Shown here one piece after another: positions 54,399-64,000 of a stretch of 64,000 nucleotides of DNA. The DNA comes from Hespellia sp. Its GTDB lineage: Bacteria; Bacillota; Clostridia; Lachnospirales; Lachnospiraceae. Under the pieces are notes generated by a model. It ran no database searches, was not told the origin of the DNA, and saw nothing but the letters and a program-made list of their open reading frames with translations. The stretch lies in NCBI GenBank assembly GCA_028694105.1, contig JAQUUC010000003.1:1-64000 (forward strand). The letters are read 5' to 3'. Each line of letters opens with the position of its first letter. Positions within the stretch are counted from its first letter, which is position 1. The translations under genes were made by a program, and so were the position numbers.

Positions 54399-54456
54399 AA
54401 AAGGATTCTTCGCCGCTCCAAGACATTCGGGTGGAGTGGTAAAGAATCCCTTTTAT
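54399..54456. terminator. Convergent terminator between the Rpn-like gene and the V-ATPase operon
   Basis: AAAAGGATTCTTcgcCGCTCCA...TGGAGTGGtaAAGAATCCCTTTTAT. Confidence 0.8.
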
Positions 54457-55086
54457 TTAAGCTTGTCGTTTACTCTGCTGCTGTTTCTTAATCACCTTTA
54501 GTCGTGTGAATTCTTCACGCTCTTTCTCCTCCAACGCATTTGTAATATCATAAACTAACGCATTGTAAGTCGGAATGGTAATGTTTTTCAGCGCATTTGC
54601 ACGCTTCTGTGTCTTCTTGATGTTCGCAGCCAGCCGATACGCAGCATTCTCAACCATTGCAAGTTTGATTGAAAGCTCTTTGATCTGACGGAACGCATTT
54701 CTTGCGATATCGATGGACTCACGTGTGGTGCTTAAAGAGTAGGTCGGAAGTTCCGATTCCGGTGTGTATTTTACATGTGGAATCTCGGTGCCCATGATGC
54801 TTCGGGTCTGAATCTGAATGGAATTCTCAATGGGCACGGTAAAAGCCACCTGCGAGACGCTGCTGATGCCCATATCGATATTGGCGGCCTGAAGGCACTG
54901 ATATCCATAGGTAAATGTGGTATCAATATCCTCCTGTATCGTGCGCGCCTCATCGATGAGATCCATGAGTTCACGGATCAGAATGTTCCGTTTCTTATCC
55001 ATCAGATCATAGCCCTGATTTGCAAGGGCAAGGGAGTTCTTGGCAAGCATTAGATTTCCTTTGGTTGGAAATGATCTGGTATCCAT
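54457..55086 (-). CDS. atpD: V-type ATP synthase subunit D
   Basis: PTKGNLMLAKNSLALANQGYDLMDKKRNILIRELM; RRVNALKN-like RANALKNITIPTYNALVYDI. Confidence 0.93.
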   Translation of the reverse strand: MDTRSFPTKGNLMLAKNSLALANQGYDLMDKKRNILIRELMDLIDEARTIQEDIDTTFTYGYQCLQAANIDMGISSVSQVAFTVPIENSIQIQTRSIMGTEIPHVKYTPESELPTYSLSTTRESIDIARNAFRQIKELSIKLAMVENAAYRLAANIKKTQKRANALKNITIPTYNALVYDITNALEEKEREEFTRLKVIKKQQQSKRQA

Positions 55087-55096
55087 AAAAAGCCCC

Positions 55097-56536
55097 CTAT
55101 CCTAAATCAGCATTTGCTACAGAGCCTTTGCTGGAAGTAGCAGTGATGTTTTCATCCACTTTCGTTTCTTTATAATATTTGTCCAGAATCTTCGTATCGA
55201 TACGGTCAAGCTCTTCTCTTGGAAGAAGTCCGAGGAGCTCCCAGCCGAGATCAAGAGTCTCGGAAATGCTGCGGTTCTCATCTGGGCCCTGTCCGATGTA
55301 TCTCTCTTCAAAAGATTTACCGAACACCAGATACTGTTTGTCAATCGGAGATAACTCATCCTCGCCGATAACGGAAGCTAAGTTACGTGCCTCACCAACC
55401 TTCGCATAAGCGGAAAACAGCTGGTTGGCAAGATCCTGATGATCTTCTCTGGTATAGCCTTCACCGATGCCGTCCTTCATCAGACGGGAAAGGGATGGCA
55501 GGATACTGATTGGCGGATAGATCGACTGTCCGTGCAGATCACGGTCGAGTACAACCTGTCCCTCTGTAATATATCCCGTAAGGTCCGGAATTGGATGTGT
55601 GATATCATCATTTGGCATAGTCAGGATCGGCAGCTGTGTCACGGAGCCGTTCACACCGGCTACAATACCGGCGCGTTCATAGATGGTAGCCAGCTCGCTG
55701 TAAAGGTAGCCCGGGAATCCTTTTCTGCTGGGAATCTCACCCTTGGAAGAGGATACCTCACGCATTGCCTCCGCAAAGGAAGTCATATCGGTTAAGATAA
55801 CCAGAATGTGCATGTTCTGCTCAAATGCTAAATATTCCGCAACAGTCAGCGCTACTTTTGGCGTGATGAGTCGTTCTACAACCGGGTCATTTGCAAGGTT
55901 TAGGAACATAGCAACGTGATCGGCAACGCCACTTTCCTCGAAGGTCCTGCGGAAGAAGTCAGCAACGTCATGTTTGACGCCCATGGCCGCAAATACGATG
56001 GCGAATTCTTCATCGGAATCATCACCTAAGGAAGCCTGTTTTACAATCTGTGCCGCTAACTGATCGTGTGGAAGTCCATTTCCTGAAAAGATGGGGAGCT
56101 TCTGACCGCGAATCAGTGTAGTCAGTCCGTCGATGGCGGAGATTCCAGTACGGATGTAGTTACGTGGGTATTCACGTTTGACCGGATTGAGCGGGAGACC
56201 GTTGACATCACGCTTTAAGTTGGACGTGATAGGTCCCAGATCATCGATTGGCTGGCCGATTCCGTTAAAGGTGCGTCCGAGCATGTCAGGCGATAATGCG
56301 ATTTCCATCGGATGTCCGGTTAATTTGGTGTGGGTATTTTTCAGGGACATGTTTTCGGTTCCCTCAAATACCTGAATGATGGCTTTGTCTTCGTTGATCT
56401 CGACGATACGTCCGATCTTACGTTCTTTGCCGTCGATGACGAATTCTACGATCTCGTCGAAGAATGCGTCCTGTATTCCCTCTAGTACGATCAGAGGGCC
56501 ATTGATATTGCTAAGTCCAAGATATTCAATTGACAT
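55097..56536 (-). CDS. atpB: V-type ATP synthase subunit B
   Basis: [54 protein letters not shown]. Confidence 0.96.
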   Translation of the reverse strand: MSIEYLGLSNINGPLIVLEGIQDAFFDEIVEFVIDGKERKIGRIVEINEDKAIIQVFEGTENMSLKNTHTKLTGHPMEIALSPDMLGRTFNGIGQPIDDLGPITSNLKRDVNGLPLNPVKREYPRNYIRTGISAIDGLTTLIRGQKLPIFSGNGLPHDQLAAQIVKQASLGDDSDEEFAIVFAAMGVKHDVADFFRRTFEESGVADHVAMFLNLANDPVVERLITPKVALTVAEYLAFEQNMHILVILTDMTSFAEAMREVSSSKGEIPSRKGFPGYLYSELATIYERAGIVAGVNGSVTQLPILTMPNDDITHPIPDLTGYITEGQVVLDRDLHGQSIYPPISILPSLSRLMKDGIGEGYTREDHQDLANQLFSAYAKVGEARNLASVIGEDELSPIDKQYLVFGKSFEERYIGQGPDENRSISETLDLGWELLGLLPREELDRIDTKILDKYYKETKVDENITATSSKGSVANADLG

Positions 56537-56550
56537 TTCCAGCCCTCCTT

Positions 56551-58326
56551 TTAAGCATTTTTCTCTAAAACTGTCTGATAAAATGTGTCAATGTCGCGTT
56601 TGTACTGTTTGAAAAGTTCCGGCTGGTCGTTTGGCACATCGTATTTGATGGCGATGACACGCTCGAAAATATCTTCCTTTTTGAGGACAGACATTGGGTG
56701 ACCCATTGTCACCAGTGCACGCGATTGTTTATAAAGATATAAAATAGTGTCCATCATTAAGAACTGCTTCTGCATGGACACGCAGGTATCGTCCTTGTGG
56801 AAGGCATTCTGCTGTAAGAAGCCTAAGCGGATGACACGCGCAATCTCGAGGATTAATTTCTGATCATCCGGAAGAACATCACTGCCGATTAATTTTACAA
56901 TCTCCATCAAGGAACTTTCCTGATTGAGCAGAGCCATCAGACGGTTACGGTAATCCACGAATTTCGGTGATACGTTATCCTGATACCAGCCACCGAGATC
57001 GGTAATGTACTCGCTGTAGCTGGTGAGCCAGTGGATGGCCGGAAAATGTCTGGAGTAAGCAAGGCTCTTGTCCAGACCCCAGAAGCATCGCACGAAACGC
57101 TTGGTGTTCTGTGTGACAGGCTCGGAGAAGTCACCGCCCTGAGGGGATACGGCTCCGATGACTGATACGGAACCGTCGGTTCCATTCAGATTCTGCATCA
57201 TTCCGGCGCGCTCGTAGAACGCGGACAGGCGGGATGCAAGATAAGCCGGGAAACCTTCCTCGGCAGGCATCTCTTCCAGACGTCCGGATAACTCACGAAG
57301 TGCCTCGGCCCACCGGGAGGTGGAGTCCGCCATGATGGCAACATCGTATCCCATGTCGCGGTAATATTCAGCCAGAGTCAGCCCGGTATAAATGCTGGCT
57401 TCACGGGCAGCTACCGGCATGTTTGATGTATTGGCAATCAGAGTGGTCCGGTCCATCAGAGGATTTCCTGATTTCGGGTCGATCAGTTCGGAGAATTCTT
57501 CCAGAACCTGTGTCATTTCATTTCCACGCTCGCCGCATCCGATGTAGATGATGATGTCGGCGTCAGACCATTTGGCAATCTGGTGCTGTGTCATTGTTTT
57601 TCCGGTTCCGAATCCACCGGGGATGGCAGCAGTTCCGCCCTTGGCAATCGGGAACATGGTATCAATGATACGCTGTCCGGTGACCAGTGGGACAGAAGCC
57701 GGGAAACGGTGATGTACCGGCCTTGGAATACGGATCGGCCATTTCTGTGTCATGGTCAGCTTCTTCTTGCCGCCGTTTAATAATTCCAATGTAAGCAGTG
57801 GCTCGTCGATGGTATAATCACCGTCCGCAGCAACTTCTAAAACGGTTCCCTCCATATTCGGAGGAACCATACATTTGTGTGTAATTGCAGTTGTCTCGAT
57901 AACCTCAGCGATGATGTCACCACCGTGCAGATAATCACCGGCAGATACGGTCATGTGGGTCTGCCATTTTCTGGTTTTATCGAGAGAATCAACGCTGACA
58001 CCGCGGGTAATAAACGCACCGCCGGTCTCGGAAATCTTTTCCAGAGGCCGTTCAATACCGTCAAAAATATTGCCGATAATACCCGGTGCCAGTGTCACAG
58101 ATACCGCGTCACCAGTTGCGACAACCTCCTCTCCCGGACGAAGGCCGGAAGTCTCTTCATATACCTGAATGGTGGTAAGATCTTTGTCTAAGGAAATGAC
58201 TTCACCCACCAGTTTTTCTTTTCCAACGTGAACCATCTCGGACATGCGAAATCCGGTGTTGCCTTTTAAGTAGATAACGGGACCGTTGATGCCGTAGATT
58301 TTTCCAGTATTATTCACGTCCGTCAC
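56551..58326 (-). CDS. atpA: V-type ATP synthase subunit A
   Basis: [57 protein letters not shown]. Confidence 0.97.
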   Translation of the reverse strand: MTDVNNTGKIYGINGPVIYLKGNTGFRMSEMVHVGKEKLVGEVISLDKDLTTIQVYEETSGLRPGEEVVATGDAVSVTLAPGIIGNIFDGIERPLEKISETGGAFITRGVSVDSLDKTRKWQTHMTVSAGDYLHGGDIIAEVIETTAITHKCMVPPNMEGTVLEVAADGDYTIDEPLLTLELLNGGKKKLTMTQKWPIRIPRPVHHRFPASVPLVTGQRIIDTMFPIAKGGTAAIPGGFGTGKTMTQHQIAKWSDADIIIYIGCGERGNEMTQVLEEFSELIDPKSGNPLMDRTTLIANTSNMPVAAREASIYTGLTLAEYYRDMGYDVAIMADSTSRWAEALRELSGRLEEMPAEEGFPAYLASRLSAFYERAGMMQNLNGTDGSVSVIGAVSPQGGDFSEPVTQNTKRFVRCFWGLDKSLAYSRHFPAIHWLTSYSEYITDLGGWYQDNVSPKFVDYRNRLMALLNQESSLMEIVKLIGSDVLPDDQKLILEIARVIRLGFLQQNAFHKDDTCVSMQKQFLMMDTILYLYKQSRALVTMGHPMSVLKKEDIFERVIAIKYDVPNDQPELFKQYKRDIDTFYQTVLEKNA

Positions 58327-58900
58327 CTCCTAAAAATAAGAATTTTGCATATTCATCGTCAATATTTGTCTTAAATGAATGGTCAATTAGAATGTTGCGG
58401 TCATGGATTACCGCGCGCATTCCGCCGATGAAGTCCTCCCGGCTGATGATTAGGTTTACGCCGGTGGCATCTCTTAAATCGGACTGTCTCGCCTCGTCGG
58501 AGGGATTGATGTAGAAGACTACATTCTCCTGACCGCCGGCAAATTCCAGTGCATTCTTAATCCATTTGATCAGAAGATCCTCGTAGGCTTCTGTCTTCAT
58601 GAAATCCTGAGTCAGATCGTAAACTTCTTTAAATAATTTGTCTTTGAGCTCCTGCTGAACGGTTCCCTGCATTCTTTTGATCTCGAGCTGCGCTTTGGCC
58701 ATGGCCTTGTTCAGGTCCTGCTTGGCTTTGATTGTCTCAGATTTGATACGTGTCTCAGACTGACGGAGCGCTTCTTCCTTGTGGTCCTGATATAATTTTT
58801 CCAATGCATCGCGGTGAGAATCAATGATTGCGTTGCTCTCCGCTCTTGCGTTTTCCATAGAGGAACTCTGCAAGTGTGCAATTTTTTCTTCTAAAGTCAA
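58310..58900 (-). CDS. atpE: V-type ATP synthase subunit E
   Basis: Coiled coil N-terminus; operon position; INPSDEARQSDLRDATGVNLIISREDFIGGMRAVIHDRNILIDHSF. Confidence 0.9.
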   Translation of the reverse strand: MTLEEKIAHLQSSSMENARAESNAIIDSHRDALEKLYQDHKEEALRQSETRIKSETIKAKQDLNKAMAKAQLEIKRMQGTVQQELKDKLFKEVYDLTQDFMKTEAYEDLLIKWIKNALEFAGGQENVVFYINPSDEARQSDLRDATGVNLIISREDFIGGMRAVIHDRNILIDHSFKTNIDDEYAKFLFLGGDGRE

Positions 58901-58916
58901 TTTGTCACCTTCTTTA

Positions 58917-59225
58917 TTATAGTTTTAATCCTATGGCTTCATTTACATAAGAAGTGATAAAGTCTTTCTGGCGTCCGGTTCCGTGGCGGTCCGGGATTTC
59001 GATGAGCAGTGGTGACTTGTAAGTCAAACGGATGTCATCGATGATATCCGGAAATTCCCGTCCGAATTTTTCTGTCAGGAGAACGATACCGATGGTCTTA
59101 TCCTGTATGACCTTCTGCAGTGCATCGTAGAGCTCCTGCCGTTCATGAACGACCACGCCGTCCACGCCCGCGAGGCGCATGCCGGTGTAGGTGTCGACAT
59201 TATCACTGATTAAATACATTTTCAT
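58917..59225 (-). CDS. atpF: V-type ATP synthase subunit F
   Basis: MYLISDNVDTYTGMRLAGVDGVVVHERQEL, IGIVLLTEKFG. Confidence 0.92.
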   Translation of the reverse strand: MKMYLISDNVDTYTGMRLAGVDGVVVHERQELYDALQKVIQDKTIGIVLLTEKFGREFPDIIDDIRLTYKSPLLIEIPDRHGTGRQKDFITSYVNEAIGLKL

Positions 59226-59262
59226 GAGGAAAATCCTCCTTTAAGTTGTTGAGTCTGACCTG

Positions 59263-59700
59263 TTACAGCTGTCCTAAGATCATGAATGAAATGATCAGTC
59301 CGTACAGACATACACCTTCTGCAAGACCTACGAAGATGAGGGACTTACCAAGGATGCTTCCGTCTTCACTGATTGCACCGAGTGCTGCACTTGCCGCACT
59401 TGCTACGGCAATACCACCACCGAGGCAGGAAAGTCCGGTAACGAGTGCTGCTGCGAGGTATGCCATACCTGCTCCGACTGTCATGCCGCCTGCTGCAGCG
59501 GTGTCGGCCGCCTGAACTGCACCGCCGTTAAATAACATGATGCCCGCGATGACAAAAGCACCGAAGAAGAAAAATGCGTTAGCAGCGATTGTGAGTTTGT
59601 AGCGTCCTTTCCGTTTTTCGCCAAGTAAGAAATAGCCGAAAGGAATGATGATACTGAGTACGAGTGCTACAATGAGAATTAATTTTGTTTCTAATGTCAT
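59263..59700 (-). CDS. atpK: V-type ATP synthase subunit K (proteolipid)
   Basis: YLAAALVTGLSCLGGGIAVASAASAALGAISEDGSILGKSLIFVGLAEGVCLYGLIISFMIL. Confidence 0.93.
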   Translation of the reverse strand: MTLETKLILIVALVLSIIIPFGYFLLGEKRKGRYKLTIAANAFFFFGAFVIAGIMLFNGGAVQAADTAAAGGMTVGAGMAYLAAALVTGLSCLGGGIAVASAASAALGAISEDGSILGKSLIFVGLAEGVCLYGLIISFMILGQL

Positions 59701-59820
59701 AATAATGTTCCTCCTGATTGTTTGTATATTCTATTAAATGATTAATTTCGTTTTTTATAGTACGGCTTGGTATCTTCCTGAACATTAGCAGTTCAGGAAG
59801 CCCGCCGGGATTTCGTCTGT

Positions 59821-61749
59821 CTATGCCTGCTTTTTGTTGTACGGCTTGAACTCGCGCCCGGTTCCCTTGTAGAATCGGCTGAACATCTCATAGTACTCCA
59901 GACGCAGAACCTGAATACCTACGATCAATCCTTCCATACCGCAGACGAAGATATTTCCTAATACAACGACCAGCCAGTTCGGATGTCCGCTCTCTGCATT
60001 GGCCAGCTGCAGTACAACCTGCATCATGGCAGCATGGCTGACGGCGAAAGCACCGATACGGACGAAGGATAGTGTATTTGAAAAATAGCTTAACAGTGTC
60101 TCGAATAATTCGAAGAAGCCCTGAACTAAGAACATGCCTTTGCTTTCTTCCATTTTTTCGGAGCTTTTTTTGATCTTGTTCGTGAGAGGTTCTTTGAACA
60201 GGATTAAAATAAGCGGAATGCCGAACATAATCGCGATCACGATTCCTGCCGGGGTTTTGTGTCCGGTCATGAATAATACAATCGTTGCAACTACGGCTGC
60301 GTAAAATACCAGTCCTGCGACACCGTTGACATCGAAGAGCGCATCGCCCACATCTTTTGCTTTGAGGGCATTGATGATATGGAAGATCATGGCAATGATG
60401 ATGATGCCCATTCCAAATGCAATCGCTACGATAAATACGGTGTTGAGTTTTCCAACGAACGGAAGCGTTGACATATGTTCAATCGGCCGCAGCCAGACTG
60501 GTTCGATCAGTTCTTCAAATCCGAAGAAGCTTCCGAACATGAATCCGAAGAAGGTGGAGAAGATACCTGCAATGGAAATGATTCCGGCAAGCGGGGTCTT
60601 CTTCTTCCAGTAAATGAGTCCACCGCCGAGCAGGAGCACAAGGCCCTGACCGACATCACCGAACATGGCACCGAAGATAAAGGTGTAGGTCAGCGCGACA
60701 AAAATGGTCGGATCCATCTCATCCGCCGCCGGAAGTCCGTACATGCGGGTAAACATTTCAAATGGTTTGAAGAATTTCGGGTTGGAGAGCTTCGTAGGAG
60801 CTTCGCCAAAGTAGTTATCCCGTTCGTCTTCGACAACGACGAATACCGAGTCATCATCTTTGATATCATGTAAGAATTTCTCCACGTCATCCTCAGACAT
60901 CCATCCACAGAGAACGTAATAATCCTCTTTGTTATCCTCCATGTGGGCGGCAAGCTTACGGACATCGAAGTTGTTGGTAAGTTCGCCGAGACGGTTTTTG
61001 GAGGCAATCAGGTCTGCAGCCCGGTTGTCAAGCATAGCCTGAATGTCTTTATCAACATCTTCAAGCTGCCTGTTGATGTCTGCAATCTCTTTTTCAATAT
61101 GATGATAAGCCTCACCGGGAGCACCGTTATAATCATCCGGCAGGTCAATCTTCTCAAAGTGGAGCGATTTAAACACCGAGTCGACCTTCTGGGCATCTGC
61201 CATGGATACGAAGTATGCGCCATAGACATAATCGTCATCGCGTTCACCTTCCACAAAGATGGCGCCCAGATCATCGAGCAGATATTTCTCCATGCGGTGA
61301 TGATACTCGGTGGAAATGCGTCCGAACCGGTACTGAATATATTTATAATGAAGTACCTGACTCAAATCGCAGTCCAGTGGCCGGAACGGTTCGATTATCT
61401 TTAATTTCTCGCGGCGTTCTTCCCGCTGACGTTTTAATTCATCCTTCTTTGCCTGAAATTCCATGTAGTCGTGATGAGTGGTTCGAACCAGCTCGAACAT
61501 CTCATCCAGTCCAAGAGTCTCCGAGGGCTTTATATCGATGTTACTGAGTTCTTCGACGTACTGACAGGCTTTGGTGAATGCGTCCTTGTAAGGATTGATC
61601 TCGATAAACGGTCTTAAGTTATCGACGGTCTTAAGCTCTGACATCGCGTGTTCCAGCTGAATCTCATATTTGGAAAGGTAGATGTCAGTCACACGGTCAA
61701 TGTCTGTTTTGGGACCGGTGATACTCACAAATTTCATTTTAACAATCAC
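59821..61749 (-). CDS. atpI: V-type ATP synthase subunit I
   Basis: FVALTYTFIFGAMFGDVGQGLVLLLGGGLIYWKKK, FFELFETLLSYFSNTLSFVRIGAFAVSHAAMMQVV. Confidence 0.95.
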   Translation of the reverse strand: MIVKMKFVSITGPKTDIDRVTDIYLSKYEIQLEHAMSELKTVDNLRPFIEINPYKDAFTKACQYVEELSNIDIKPSETLGLDEMFELVRTTHHDYMEFQAKKDELKRQREERREKLKIIEPFRPLDCDLSQVLHYKYIQYRFGRISTEYHHRMEKYLLDDLGAIFVEGERDDDYVYGAYFVSMADAQKVDSVFKSLHFEKIDLPDDYNGAPGEAYHHIEKEIADINRQLEDVDKDIQAMLDNRAADLIASKNRLGELTNNFDVRKLAAHMEDNKEDYYVLCGWMSEDDVEKFLHDIKDDDSVFVVVEDERDNYFGEAPTKLSNPKFFKPFEMFTRMYGLPAADEMDPTIFVALTYTFIFGAMFGDVGQGLVLLLGGGLIYWKKKTPLAGIISIAGIFSTFFGFMFGSFFGFEELIEPVWLRPIEHMSTLPFVGKLNTVFIVAIAFGMGIIIIAMIFHIINALKAKDVGDALFDVNGVAGLVFYAAVVATIVLFMTGHKTPAGIVIAIMFGIPLILILFKEPLTNKIKKSSEKMEESKGMFLVQGFFELFETLLSYFSNTLSFVRIGAFAVSHAAMMQVVLQLANAESGHPNWLVVVLGNIFVCGMEGLIVGIQVLRLEYYEMFSRFYKGTGREFKPYNKKQA

Positions 61750-62795
61750 TTTTTAACACCTCCAACATATCCTAACGTTTCTCCCTGACCCAAGCTGTAA
61801 CGGATACATTCAAGAGCAGTGGTTAGTTTATCTAATTCTGTTTCTTTCTGAAAAAGATACGTGTTGAGCGTCGCAAGCGTGTATGGATACTGGCGGCTGT
61901 CTGCCGTGTAAAGATGGTTTAAGCACTCCAGATACATTTCCTGCATTGTGACCTGATCTTTTTCGAAGTCATATTTTTTGGCATAGCGTGTTTTGTTCAT
62001 CAATGCCATAAATTCCTCCGGCGTATTGCACTCGACCATCTCTTTGATCTGTTCCGTTTTAATGTGGAAATGAATCGGAACGAGAAGGGCGTAAATGTCT
62101 GCCGGCTGCATGTGGAAATACTTCTTTGCGCGGTAAATCCACTGCATGTTGAGCAGGTCGATTCTGGTACCGTAATCTCTGGTATAGATTTCCTGCTCCT
62201 TTTTATTTATAATTTTTTTGCGTTCTTTCCATAGTGTGTTGAAGTAATAAAGGTCCAGCGTCAAATCATAATCGAAGAGCGTTGCTGAATTCGTGTCGCG
62301 CAATTTGTGAAGAGGTTCATAATATTCCGTCCCTCTCAGATTATCAACCAGTTCATCCGTTGTTCGGGAGGTAATCAGCTTCTCGATAGAAATCTGAGAA
62401 TACTGATCGAAGAACGGCCGCTTGTAATTCAAATCAAAGGGCTGTTCATAATGGTTGATGACAATTCGAAAGCAGTAGTTAATCGTGTTAATCTCATAAC
62501 GTTTTAGATAGAGCTTTAGGAATTTGCGCTGCTCCAGTCCCGAAAAGCGGTAAAGCTTCGAGTAATCACGGTACAGTGACTGGATTAAAAGCTTTTCGAC
62601 ATCACCGCGATGAAGCTTCGCCTCATCTACATCTGCAAGGAAATCCGAGTAGCCCGGATGTGATTTCAGATAGGTGATGACTTCGGTGACATTGTGCAAT
62701 GAGGCAATCTCTTCAAACTGCTCCCGCGTGATCAGCTTCGCGTGCATCCCGCGGACTTTGGTTACCATCCCACTATAACTGAGTAGATTTCCCAT
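61746..62795 (-). CDS. atpC: V-type ATP synthase subunit C
   Basis: LLSYSGMVTKVRGMHAKLITREQFEEIASLHNVTEVITYLKSHPGYSDFL. Confidence 0.9.
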   Translation of the reverse strand: MGNLLSYSGMVTKVRGMHAKLITREQFEEIASLHNVTEVITYLKSHPGYSDFLADVDEAKLHRGDVEKLLIQSLYRDYSKLYRFSGLEQRKFLKLYLKRYEINTINYCFRIVINHYEQPFDLNYKRPFFDQYSQISIEKLITSRTTDELVDNLRGTEYYEPLHKLRDTNSATLFDYDLTLDLYYFNTLWKERKKIINKKEQEIYTRDYGTRIDLLNMQWIYRAKKYFHMQPADIYALLVPIHFHIKTEQIKEMVECNTPEEFMALMNKTRYAKKYDFEKDQVTMQEMYLECLNHLYTADSRQYPYTLATLNTYLFQKETELDKLTTALECIRYSLGQGETLGYVGGVKK

Positions 62796-62797
62796 GT

Positions 62798-63109
62798 TTA
62801 TACCTCTGTAATCTTTGCGAGAATCTTCTGCGCATACTCTGCGTGATGTTCATCGTATTCTTTTTTGATAGCCTCAATGGTGTCACTGGAACTTCCCGAC
62901 TGATTACCGAGTGTGCTGGAAGTCTTCTCTTCCATGGCCTTGCGGATCTCGTCGATCTTCTGCTGTGTCTGTGCTTCCAGTTTTGCATCAAACTCTTCAC
63001 GCTTTTTCTGGTACTGCTCGTCTAAAACATCTTTCTGCTCTTCCGCGTGTGTTACGATAGCGTTTGCAGCAGATTCAATTTCAGAGAGTTTGTTTACAAT
63101 AGAGTCCAT
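62798..63109 (-). CDS. V-type ATPase subunit G/H-like coiled coil
   Basis: MDSIVNKLSEIESAANAIVTHAEEQKDVLDEQYQKKREEFDAKLEAQTQQKIDEIRKAMEE; first gene of the operon; ATG 63109. Confidence 0.8.
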   Translation of the reverse strand: MDSIVNKLSEIESAANAIVTHAEEQKDVLDEQYQKKREEFDAKLEAQTQQKIDEIRKAMEEKTSSTLGNQSGSSSDTIEAIKKEYDEHHAEYAQKILAKITEV

Positions 63110-63268
63110 AATCTGCCTCCGTTTCTTCATATTTAAAATAACAAAAGTATTGTACTTAAAATTGTATAAAAATAAGTACAAAACTTATGTACTATGATAC
63201 ACCCTTTTGATGAAAATTCCCAATACTTTTTGCTTTAAAATGTATCAAAATATGATTCCCTTTTTTGT

Positions 63269-63297
63269 TTGCGCATGTGCGGCGGAAATGCTATAAT
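63269..63297 (+). promoter_or_regulatory. Candidate promoter of trmB
   Basis: TTGCGC-17 bp-TATAAT. Confidence 0.5.
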
Positions 63298-63384
63298 ATG
63301 TGGCACGCTGATATGTGCGTAAATCATTGACTCACGGCTGTAAAAATAAAGGCTTATGAAAAGATGGACAGGAGAGTATTTATT

Positions 63385-64000
63385 ATGAGATTAAGAAATA
63401 TACCAAGAGCAGAAGGTGTCATAGAGGAACATGAGGTCGCAGTTAAAAATGAAAAGGAGCAGAAGGGAAGCTGGCAGCAGATTTTTGGAAATGAACATCC
63501 CGTTCACATTGAAATCGGAATGGGAAAAGGCCAGTTCATTTTGAATATGGCGAAGGCTCATCCAGATATCAATTATATCGGAATCGAACGCTACTCGAGT
63601 GTGCTGCTTCGCGCGCTCGAAATGTATGATCGGGAGGACTATCAGGAGCTTTTGAATATCCGCTTTATCTGCATGGACGCGCGGGAAATTGCGGATGTAT
63701 TTGCGCCCGGTGAGGTTGACCGGATTTATCTGAATTTTTCTGACCCGTGGCCGAAGGCAAGACATGCAAAGCGCCGTCTGACTTCAAAAGAATTTTTAGC
63801 GCGCTATGAAAATGTGTTAAAGCCAAAGGGGCATTTGGAATTTAAGACAGATAACAGAGATCTGTTCACATTTTCACTGGAAGAGATTGGTGAGGCAGAG
63901 CACTGGGAGATTCTTGCGCATACGTTCGACCTGCACCATGACGAGGAAATGTGCAGGGGAAATATCATGACGGAGTATGAGCAGAAGTTCTCGGCGAAAG
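63385..64000 (+). CDS. trmB: tRNA (guanine-N7)-methyltransferase, truncated by window end
   Basis: MRLRNIPRAEGVIEEHE, HIEIGMGKGQFILNMAKAHPDINYIGIERYSSV, IYLNFSDPWPKARHAKRRLTS; absent from ORF track because no stop in window. Confidence 0.93.
   Translation, partial: MRLRNIPRAEGVIEEHEVAVKNEKEQKGSWQQIFGNEHPVHIEIGMGKGQFILNMAKAHPDINYIGIERYSSVLLRALEMYDREDYQELLNIRFICMDAREIADVFAPGEVDRIYLNFSDPWPKARHAKRRLTSKEFLARYENVLKPKGHLEFKTDNRDLFTFSLEEIGEAEHWEILAHTFDLHHDEEMCRGNIMTEYEQKFSAK

Noticed and set aside
1-64000. tRNA, rRNA or complete IS transposase genes
   Set aside because: No tRNA-like cloverleaf, rRNA stretch or DDE/HUH transposase ORF recognised by eye; a tRNAscan/Infernal run would be needed to be certain.

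Overview
Chromosomal window that looks like a Clostridia/Lachnospiraceae-type Firmicute (taxon inferred from gene content only). Left to right: (1) an Rpn-like PD-(D/E)XK gene with a truncated duplicate, then an AbiEi/AbiEii pair; (2) a SnoaL-like/LytTR regulator divergent from a ~13.5 kb surface-structure locus. That locus combines a giant vWA/SpaA adhesin (LPNSG), a major pilin (LPSTG), two class C sortases, two TasA/camelysin-like secreted proteins, non-LPXTG membrane-anchored proteins and a SipW-like signal peptidase, and is bounded by a membrane-anchored sigma-like protein and a degenerate GGDEF protein; (3) housekeeping genes (lepB, Orn/Lys/Arg decarboxylase, gmk-like, holB, ricT-like, trmN6, rsmI, spmA, spmB) carrying 13 copies of a REP-like GAGCCATGGGGACGGACCC / GGTTCT repeat within 10 kb, several forming gene start/stop codons; (4) a T-box-controlled metG, an orphan promoter-to-terminator interval, a 1022-aa TPR / hyper-acidic / P-loop protein, and glgB behind a perfect 90-bp tandem duplication; (5) a 13.5 kb FrlB/FrlC/FrlD-like (Amadori-type) catabolic locus with two PfkB kinases, two amidohydrolases, two transporters and a GntR regulator; (6) a V-type ATPase operon; (7) the 5' part of trmB. 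Strongest novelty candidates are the hybrid sortase-pilus/TasA-SipW locus, the REP units acting as start/stop codons, the TPR-acidic-ATPase protein and the expanded Frl-like locus. All assignments come from reading the sequence; no database search was run.
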